A stretch of DNA of 33,516 bases from Massilia norwichensis (GTDB taxonomy: Bacteria > Pseudomonadota > Gammaproteobacteria > Burkholderiales > Burkholderiaceae_D). Numbering within the stretch: the stretch's first letter is position 1; each line of letters starts with the position of its first letter. The notes below the pieces were generated by a model, which made no database searches, was not told where the DNA came from, and saw nothing but the letters and a program-made list of their open reading frames with translations. Position numbers and translations under genes: made by a program. The DNA is taken from the NCBI RefSeq assembly GCF_024753245.1, contig NZ_JANUGX010000044.1, forward strand, positions 1-33,516, written 5' to 3'. Of this stretch, positions 28,054-33,516 are shown piece by piece.

Positions 28054-28608
28054 ATGAAACGCACCCTTACCCTTGCAGCCCTGATCCTTGCCGCCGCAGC
28101 TGCCGCTCCCTTGCCTTCGCTTGCCGCGAGCAACGTCAGCCTCTACATCGGCAGCGCGCCGCCGGCTCCCGTGTACGAGCGTATCCCGGCGCCGCGCCAC
28201 GGCTATGTCTGGGCACCGGGCTACTGGAACTGGAATGGGCATCGCCATGTCTGGGCACCCGGCTACTGGGTGGCCGAACGTCCGGGCTATGTCTACAACG
28301 CCCCGGTCTGGTACCAGGGCAACGGCGGCTGGTACATGCAGCCGGCGCGCTGGAGCCCCTACGGCGGCGGCTATGACCGTGGCTACCGCGACCGCGACCG
28401 CGATGGCGTCCCGGACCGCTATGAGCATGGCCGCCGCGGCTGGGACCGCGACCGCGACGGCATCCCCGACCGCTACGAGCACGGCCGCCGCGGCGGACGC
28501 TGGGATGAAGACCGCGACGGCATCCCGAACCGCTATGACCGCGACCGCGACGGCGATGGGGTGCCCAACTGCTACGACCGCCGTCCGGACAACGCCTGGC
28601 GCCGCTGA
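28054..28608 (+). CDS. Secreted YXWGXW-like protein with Asp-rich (TSP3-like) repeats
   Basis: The 184-residue protein has a signal peptide (MKRTLTLAALILAAAAAAPLPSLAA). Residues 45-85 hold aromatic repeats GYVWAPGYWNWNGHRHVWAPGYW, the pattern of YXWGXW/BcpO-related exported proteins. Residues 110-180 contain Asp-rich units DRDRDGVPDRYEHGRRG, DRDRDGIPDRYEHGRRG, DEDRDGIPNRYD and DGDGVPNCYD, resembling calcium-binding thrombospondin type 3 repeats (DxDxDGxxD). GGAGACAG precedes the start. Likely an envelope or extracellular protein, perhaps calcium-stabilised; function unknown. It ends at a clear terminator. Confidence 0.82.
   Translation: MKRTLTLAALILAAAAAAPLPSLAASNVSLYIGSAPPAPVYERIPAPRHGYVWAPGYWNWNGHRHVWAPGYWVAERPGYVYNAPVWYQGNGGWYMQPARWSPYGGGYDRGYRDRDRDGVPDRYEHGRRGWDRDRDGIPDRYEHGRRGGRWDEDRDGIPNRYDRDRDGDGVPNCYDRRPDNAWRR
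28390..28587 (+). repeat. Tandem Asp-rich coding repeats
   Basis: Units start at 28390, 28444 and 28504 (54- and 60-bp periods) with nearly identical DNA in the first two, for example GACCGCGACCGCGA and CGAGCA/TGAGCA-type blocks. A shorter fourth unit begins near 28540. The repeats encode the calcium-type motif of the host gene and could vary in number between strains. Confidence 0.75.
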
Positions 28609-28633
28609 TCGGCCCACCTGGTTTCCCTTTGAG

Positions 28634-28659
28634 AGCGCCGCTTTGCCGGCGCTTTTTTT
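28634..28659 (+). terminator. Rho-independent terminator
   Basis: AGCGCCG (28634-28640) pairs perfectly with CGGCGCT (28647-28653) around a CTTTGC loop, and a T tract follows to 28659. It ends the transcript of the gene at 28054. Confidence 0.88.
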
Positions 28660-28680
28660 GTTTTCGGGTATCCTTCCGGC

Positions 28681-29364
28681 ATGATTGAGCATTACCGTCT
28701 TCAACAGATTGCCTACAAGAGCGAGCGCGCGGCCAGCCGGCGCCTGGCCAGTGCCGAGGGCCTGTCCGACGAGCAGGCGCTGCGCCGCACGCTCGAACGC
28801 GCCGCCGGGCAGGCCGGCCTGGCCGCCCTGGTCGAGGCTCGCAGCGCGGACCGGCAGGCGCAGGCCAAGCGCGACGCCGCACGCGATGCCCTGCGCGCAC
28901 AAAAGCGTGAACAACAGGCCCGCCGCCACGACGGCGCAGTCACCGCCTGGCGCGCCTGGTTCGACGGCTCGGCAAGGCCGAACCCGGGCCGTTGCGGCAT
29001 CGGCGCCCGGCTCGAAGGCCCCGATGGCACCGTCGAGATCTCGCAGGCGGCCGGCCACGGCAACAGCAGCGAAGCGGAATACCGCGCCCTGATCGCGCTG
29101 CTGGAAGCGGCCGTCGCGCGTGGCGTGGCCGGCCTCACCGTCTACGGCGACAGCCAGGTCGTGATCGGCGACGTCACCGGTCCCGACCTGCTCGCCGCCC
29201 CTTCGCTGCTGGCCTACCGCAGCACGGCGCGCGCTTTGATGGCGCAAATCGACGGCCTGGCGCTGCGCTGGGTGCCGCGCCACAAGAACAGCCTCGCGGA
29301 CGCGCTGTCGCAGCGCGCCTTCGATTTACCTACTTCCGATACCGATGCAACAGAACTCTCCTGA
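28681..29364 (+). CDS. Ribonuclease HI family protein with N-terminal helical extension
   Basis: The 227-residue protein has a helical, charged N-terminal part (about 1-90) and an RNase H fold at about 90-220. The four acidic active-site positions are visible: FDGSARPNPG (Asp95), NSSEAEYRAL, VYGDSQVVIG and HKNSLADALS. This is the RNase HI family found beside plant/archaeal-like RNase H proteins, and is distinct from the compact housekeeping RnhA of about 150 residues. It should cut RNA in RNA/DNA hybrids. No clear ribosome site is seen before the ATG, which lies only 21 nt after the terminator T run. It overlaps the HD-domain gene by 20 bp, so the two are likely co-expressed. Confidence 0.9.
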   Translation: MIEHYRLQQIAYKSERAASRRLASAEGLSDEQALRRTLERAAGQAGLAALVEARSADRQAQAKRDAARDALRAQKREQQARRHDGAVTAWRAWFDGSARPNPGRCGIGARLEGPDGTVEISQAAGHGNSSEAEYRALIALLEAAVARGVAGLTVYGDSQVVIGDVTGPDLLAAPSLLAYRSTARALMAQIDGLALRWVPRHKNSLADALSQRAFDLPTSDTDATELS

Positions 29365-30007
29365 ACTCCAAGAATGGCGTGCGCGCTTCGCCGCCCTCGC
29401 ACTCGAATGCGCCGCCGGCGACCTCGATGGCGCCCACGATGCCAGCCACCTCGACCGCGTCTGGCGCACCGCGCAAACCCTGCTCGCCGATTATCCGGAG
29501 GCCGACGTGCTGGTGGTGCTGGCCGCCTGCTACCTGCACGACCTGGTCAACCTGCCGAAGAACGATCCGGCCCGCGCCACCGCCTCGCGCCGTTCGGCCG
29601 AACTGGCGCGCCAGCGGTTGCCGGCGCTCGGCTTCCCGGTCGAGAAACTGGACGCGGTCGCCCACGCGATCGAAGCCCACAGCTTCTCGGCCGCGATCAC
29701 CCCGCGCACGCTGGAAGCGCAGATCGTGCAGGACGCCGACCGCCTCGACGGCCTCGGCCTGGTCGGCTTGGCGCGCATGTTCTACGTCGGCGGCAAAATG
29801 GGCACCGGCCTGGCGCACGGCAGCGATCCGCTGGCGACCGCGCGTCCGCTCGACGACCAGGCCTATTCGCTCGACCACATCGTGGTCAAACTGGCGCGCC
29901 TGCCCGGCATGATGCAGACCGCCGCCGGACGCCGCCTCGGCGAGCAGCGGCTGGCAGTGCTGACGGACTTCCGCAACGCCTTTGCTGCCGAGTGGAGCGG
30001 CACCTGA
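29345..30007 (+). CDS. HD-domain phosphohydrolase (YedJ-like)
   Basis: The 220-residue cytoplasmic protein has the HD metal-site residues: His in DGAHDASHLDRVW, the HD pair in CYLHDLVN, and the late Asp in VQDADRLDGLG. The spacing and the C-terminal part (FYVGGKMG, YSLDHIVVKLARLPGMM) match the YedJ/uncharacterised HD hydrolase group of about 200-230 residues. The likely reaction is hydrolysis of a nucleotide phosphate; the substrate is not known. It starts inside the end of the RNase H gene. Confidence 0.88.
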   Translation: MQQNSPELQEWRARFAALALECAAGDLDGAHDASHLDRVWRTAQTLLADYPEADVLVVLAACYLHDLVNLPKNDPARATASRRSAELARQRLPALGFPVEKLDAVAHAIEAHSFSAAITPRTLEAQIVQDADRLDGLGLVGLARMFYVGGKMGTGLAHGSDPLATARPLDDQAYSLDHIVVKLARLPGMMQTAAGRRLGEQRLAVLTDFRNAFAAEWSGT

Positions 30008-30102
30008 CCGCGGCTACCTCCTGCTCATCTCCTGCTTACCTCCTGTTATTAACTGACAGTCAACAGTGCTAACATGGCATTTTCGTCCTCCGCGCGAATG
30101 CC

Positions 30103-31347
30103 ATGTCCAGCACTGCAAGTCTCGCCAGACCCTCGGCCGGCAACCTGAACTTCGTCCTGATCTGCGTGTTCATCGACATGCTGGGGATCGGCCTGATCGT
30201 GCCGGTGCTGCCGGCCCTGGTCGGCGAATTCGTCCACGGCCGCGAGCAGCAGGCACTCTGGTACGGCGTGCTGTCGGCGGTGTTCGGGCTGATGCAATTC
30301 CTGTTCATGCCGATGGTGGGCGCCGCCAGCGACCGCCTCGGACGCCGCCCCATCCTGCTGTACTCGATGGGCGGCATGTGCATCAACTTCCTGGCCACGG
30401 CCTGGGCGCCGAACCTGGCCTGCCTGTTCATCGGCCGCGTGATCGGCGGCGCGTCCTCGGCCAGCATGTCGGTGGCCTCGGCCTACGCGTCGGACGTCAC
30501 CGGCCCCGAGGACCGCGCCAAAAGCTTCGGCAAGATCGGCGCCGCCTTCGGCCTGGGCTTCGTGTGCGGCCCGGTGCTGGGCGGCCTGCTCGGCAACGTC
30601 TCGCTGCACCTGCCCTTCTACGTCGCCGCCGGGCTGTCGGCCGCCAACTTCGTGTACGGTTATTTCGCGGTGCCGGAATCGCTGGCGCCCGGCCGGCGCA
30701 AGCCCTTCCGTTTTTCCGATATCCACCCCTTCGCCGGCCTGGCGCGACTGGCCAGGCGGCGCGAGATCCGCGGCCTGGTCGTGGTCTACACCCTGGTCAC
30801 CTTCGCCCAGATGATGCTGCATTCGACCTGGGTGCTGTACACCACCTTCCGCTTCGGCTGGACCCCGCGCGACAACGGCATCGCCATGTTCTGCGTCGGC
30901 GTCGCCAGCATCGTGGTGCAGGCCGGTCTGCTGGCGATCCTGATCCGGCGCTTCGGCGAGGTGCGGCTGTCGCTGCTCGGCCTGGCCTCGGGCGCCGTCA
31001 CCTACATGCTGTACGGCCTCGCCACCCAGGGCTGGATGATGTACGTCTTCATCCTGTGTAACCTGCTGGCCTTCGCCGCCGGCCCGGCGCTGCAGGGCAT
31101 CATCTCGAAGACCACCGGCGCCGGCGAACAGGGCGAGTTGATGGGCTCCCTGCAATCGGTCGGCAGCCTGGGCGTGGTCCTGATGCCGCTGCTCGGCACC
31201 TTCCTGCTGGGCGCCGCCAGCCATCTGCCGCCGCAGGACTGGCGCGTCGGCGGCCCCTTCTTCCTGTGCGCCGGCATGCAGGCGGTCGCCATCTTTGTCG
31301 CGCACCGCTACTTCCGCGCACGGGCCCAGGGCCGGGTCAAGGCGTGA
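30103..31347 (+). CDS. MFS efflux transporter, TCR/Tet (TetA-like) family
   Basis: The 414-residue protein has about 12 hydrophobic helices. It starts NFVLICVFIDMLGIGLIVPVLP, a hallmark of TetA-type drug:H+ antiporters (helix 1 with FIDMLGxGLIxPVLP). MFS motif A is GAASDRLGRRPILL (loop 2-3), and motif C-like GAAFGLGFVCGPVLGG is in helix 5. It should export a drug or metabolite across the inner membrane in exchange for protons. Chromosomal members in this group often do not confer tetracycline resistance, so the substrate is left open. The ribosome site is weak. The stop overlaps the next gene by GTGA. A short palindrome, TGACAGTCA, at 30054-30062 lies upstream. Confidence 0.92.
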   Translation: MSSTASLARPSAGNLNFVLICVFIDMLGIGLIVPVLPALVGEFVHGREQQALWYGVLSAVFGLMQFLFMPMVGAASDRLGRRPILLYSMGGMCINFLATAWAPNLACLFIGRVIGGASSASMSVASAYASDVTGPEDRAKSFGKIGAAFGLGFVCGPVLGGLLGNVSLHLPFYVAAGLSAANFVYGYFAVPESLAPGRRKPFRFSDIHPFAGLARLARRREIRGLVVVYTLVTFAQMMLHSTWVLYTTFRFGWTPRDNGIAMFCVGVASIVVQAGLLAILIRRFGEVRLSLLGLASGAVTYMLYGLATQGWMMYVFILCNLLAFAAGPALQGIISKTTGAGEQGELMGSLQSVGSLGVVLMPLLGTFLLGAASHLPPQDWRVGGPFFLCAGMQAVAIFVAHRYFRARAQGRVKA

Positions 31348-32219
31348 GCGCCGGCATCCCGCCCCAGGTCATCGCCGCGGTGCTGGGCGCCGCCCTGCTG
31401 CACGCGACCTGGAACGCACTGGTCAAAGCGCGCGGCAGCGCCGATGCCCCCGCCGATCCGCAACCGGCCGCGATCCTGGTGGTGCTGGGCGGCGCGCTGA
31501 CCAGCGCCCTGCTGCTGCCCTTCATGGCCGCACCGCTGCCCGCCAGCTGGCCTTTCATCGCCGCCTCCAGCGCCACCCAGTGCGCCTACTACCTGCTGCT
31601 GATCGAAGCCTACCGCCACGGCGACATGAGCCATGCCTACCCGCTGATGCGCGGCAGCGCGCCGCTGCTGGTGGCGCTGGCGAACGGCCCGCTGACCGGC
31701 GAAACCCTGCGCCCGGGCCAGTGGCTGGCCATGTGCCTGATCTGCGGCGGCGTCCTCGCCATGGGCCTGGCCCGCGCGCCGCAGACGGCCGGTACCCAGC
31801 GCAGCGCCACCATGTTCGCGCTGCTGACCGCCTGCGTGATCGCGCTGTACACGATGATCGACGGCGCCGGCGTGCGCCGCTCGGGCGCCCCGGCCGCGTA
31901 CACGATGTGGATCTTCCTGCTGACCGGCCTCGTGCTGACGGCGTGGACCGCGCGCCGCCGGCGCCGTGCGCTGATCGACGCCGCGCGTGCCCGCCCGCTG
32001 CTGCTGCCGGTGGGCGGCGTCAGCACGGTCGCCTCCTACGGCATCGCCTTGTGGGCGATGACGCTGGCGCCGGTGGCGGCCATCGCCGCGCTGCGCGAGA
32101 CCTCGATCCTGTTTGCCACCGGCATCGCCGCCCTGTTCCTGCGCGAACGCATCGGGCGCGCACGGCTGCTGGCAGTATTCCTGATCGCCTGTGGCGCGGT
32201 TGCCATGCGTTTGGCATGA
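31344..32219 (+). CDS. EamA/DMT-superfamily permease
   Basis: I start this at GTG 31344, which overlaps the MFS stop (GTGA) and gives a product of 291 residues beginning (M)SAGIPPQVIAAVLGAALLHATWNALVKA. That opening (helix 1 with ATWNALVKA) is usual in EamA proteins; an earlier in-frame ATG at 31266 would lie in the MFS gene. About ten helices in two EamA halves are visible, the second with ALRETSILFATGIAALFLRERIG. It probably exports or imports a small metabolite. Translational coupling with the MFS gene suggests joint expression. Confidence 0.9.
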   Translation: MSAGIPPQVIAAVLGAALLHATWNALVKARGSADAPADPQPAAILVVLGGALTSALLLPFMAAPLPASWPFIAASSATQCAYYLLLIEAYRHGDMSHAYPLMRGSAPLLVALANGPLTGETLRPGQWLAMCLICGGVLAMGLARAPQTAGTQRSATMFALLTACVIALYTMIDGAGVRRSGAPAAYTMWIFLLTGLVLTAWTARRRRRALIDAARARPLLLPVGGVSTVASYGIALWAMTLAPVAAIAALRETSILFATGIAALFLRERIGRARLLAVFLIACGAVAMRLA

Positions 32220-32333
32220 ATCAGCGCCCTTGGTGGGAATGTGCGCATTTGTTTCATGCCGGCTTTGCTAAGGTCATGTAGTCTGCGTAGAGCACGCTTC
32301 CCGGTTCGCACTTTTCCCCTGGACGGAGGTTCC

Positions 32334-33516
32334 ATGAAGTTCCGTAATCAATCCCTGTGTGTCGCTGCATTTCTGCTGGCCTCGAACGCCGCTTCCGCCG
32401 CGAAGGCGGTGACGTATTCCTATCTCGGCAATCCGGAAACCGCGACGGTGACCGCCAAGCCCGTATCCTGCGCCCAGGGCGCGTGCAGCCCGTCGATCGC
32501 GCTGGTGGGCGGCGGCTACGACGTCGGCGAAGCCTTCCGCTGGATGATCGCGCGGGCCGGCATCACGAAAGCCACCGGTGGACGCTTCGTCATCATCCGC
32601 GCTACCGGCACCGATGCCTACAACCCCTACGTCTTCAGCCGGCTCGGGCAGATCGATGCCACCACGCCGCGCAATTATGAGCTGGTGGGCGGCATCGACC
32701 TCGGCGTGACCTCGGTCGAAACCCTGATCGTCAACAGCCGCGCCGCCGCCGAAGACCCGCAGGTGCTGAAGGTTGTCGGCCGCGCGAATGCCATCTTCAT
32801 CGCCGGCGGCGACCAGGCCGATTACTACAACTATTGGCAAAGCACCTCGCTGGCCAACCTGATCCAGAAGGCGGTGACCGCCGGCATCCCGGTCGGCGGC
32901 ACCAGCGCCGGCACCGCGATGCTCGGGCAATATGCGTTTGCGGCCTTGAACGGCGCGGTGGATTCTTCCGAGGCCTTGAGCAACCCCTTCAACAAATACG
33001 TCACGATCGATCCGCTGAACACCTCGTCGAAGAAATTCGTGCAGACCGGCCCCTTCGTGAGCGTACCGACGCTCGCCAAGACCATCACCGACACCCATTT
33101 CAATACGCGCGACCGGCTCGGCCGCCTGTTTGCCTTCGTGGCGCGGATCGGCAATGGTTGCACAGGCGGGGTGGCCAATTATGGCGAGGTTGCTGGCATC
33201 GGCATCGACGAGGAAACCGCGGTGCTGATCTCCGGCGCACCCGGTGCGGCGAAAGCCGAGCTGGCGGTCAATCCCTACAACCCCGAAAACACGACTTCGC
33301 TCTACACCGCGCAGAATTCGGCCTACTTCGTCAAATACACCGGCGCGCCTTCGCAGTGCGCGTCCGGCTTTCCGCTGGTCGACAACAGTGGGATTCAGGT
33401 GTATCGCTTGAGTGGACAGCCTAGCAAACCGTCGCCGTATTCGACGGCGCCGCAGTACAGCTTCAGGGCGAGTGCTTCGTTCAATACGTCGAACTGGGGT
33501 TCGCAGACCGTGCAGA
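32334..33516 (+). CDS. Secreted cyanophycinase-like S51 peptidase (3' end outside window)
   Basis: GGAGG at 32325-32329 precedes the ATG. The visible 394 residues begin with a signal peptide (MKFRNQSLCVAAFLLASNAASA). S51/cyanophycinase marks follow: IALVGGGYDVG, AIFIAGGDQADYY, the nucleophile elbow GGTSAGTAML (Ser191), DTHFNTRDRLGRLFAFV and GIDEETAV. The order matches cyanophycinases and related dipeptidases of clan PC. Being exported, it resembles extracellular CphE-type enzymes that digest cyanophycin outside the cell, but some S51 members act on other peptides. Cys residues (CAQGACS, GNGCTGG, SQCASGF) may form disulfides. The C-terminal part after residue 350 begins a separate Ser-rich segment. 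Confidence 0.88.
   Translation, partial: MKFRNQSLCVAAFLLASNAASAAKAVTYSYLGNPETATVTAKPVSCAQGACSPSIALVGGGYDVGEAFRWMIARAGITKATGGRFVIIRATGTDAYNPYVFSRLGQIDATTPRNYELVGGIDLGVTSVETLIVNSRAAAEDPQVLKVVGRANAIFIAGGDQADYYNYWQSTSLANLIQKAVTAGIPVGGTSAGTAMLGQYAFAALNGAVDSSEALSNPFNKYVTIDPLNTSSKKFVQTGPFVSVPTLAKTITDTHFNTRDRLGRLFAFVARIGNGCTGGVANYGEVAGIGIDEETAVLISGAPGAAKAELAVNPYNPENTTSLYTAQNSAYFVKYTGAPSQCASGFPLVDNSGIQVYRLSGQPSKPSPYSTAPQYSFRASASFNTSNWGSQTVQ

Overview
The window looks like chromosomal DNA of a high-GC betaproteobacterium, most likely Oxalobacteraceae of the Massilia/Telluria/Duganella type. This is inferred from the GC-rich codon use, dense ATGA/GTGA-coupled genes and the protein families present; no rRNA or housekeeping marker confirms it. 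I see no tRNA, rRNA, CRISPR array, insertion sequence, integrase or phage module.

Layout. (1) 1-4.9 kb is ordinary flank: a truncated beta-helix lipoprotein gene (-), an AT-rich divergent intergenic region, a small DUF1566-like protein, a secreted M28 peptidase (-), a membrane-anchored metallophosphoesterase (-) and a glycine-zipper secreted protein (+) closed by a good terminator. (2) 4.9-27.3 kb is an unusual two-armed island. The right-reading arm holds a Ser/Thr kinase, a SEDS-family (FtsW/RodA) protein, a protein with an FHA-like C-terminus, an SH3-domain membrane protein, a PP2C phosphatase and an FHA protein, with a GNAT acetyltransferase gene on the other strand inside it. A 34-residue membrane microprotein and a methyl-accepting chemotaxis protein (MCP) sit in the middle. 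The left-reading arm, starting from 27.3 kb, holds a very large penicillin-binding transpeptidase, four coupled genes of unknown function (one with a sigma-region-4-like HTH, one possibly SPFH-like, one Lon-like), a zinc-ribbon/SPFH coiled-coil protein, and a kinase fused to a formylglycine-generating-enzyme (FGE)-type domain. (3) 27.5-33.5 kb is again ordinary flank: two small exported proteins, an RNase HI family protein, an HD-domain protein, a Tet-type MFS exporter coupled to an EamA permease, and a secreted cyanophycinase-like peptidase cut by the window end.

The main interest is the island. It pairs a SEDS glycosyltransferase-like protein and a class B PBP transpeptidase with two kinases, a phosphatase and FHA-type readers. 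That parts list resembles the actinobacterial pknA/pknB-pbpA-rodA-pstP-fhaA/B locus, but here it comes with an SPFH scaffold, a kinase-FGE fusion and several unfamiliar proteins. My working reading is a phospho-regulated accessory cell-envelope synthesis or stress system anchored by an SPFH scaffold. The functional link is inference from gene neighbourhood and domains.

Regulatory signals also stand out. Two exported-protein genes 24 kb apart share a promoter layout with identical spacing (GTGTAAGAA, CAGCC, TATAGT). The gap upstream of the MCP gene is packed with perfect inverted repeats. The divergent region near 0.8 kb carries spaced AATTGCA elements.
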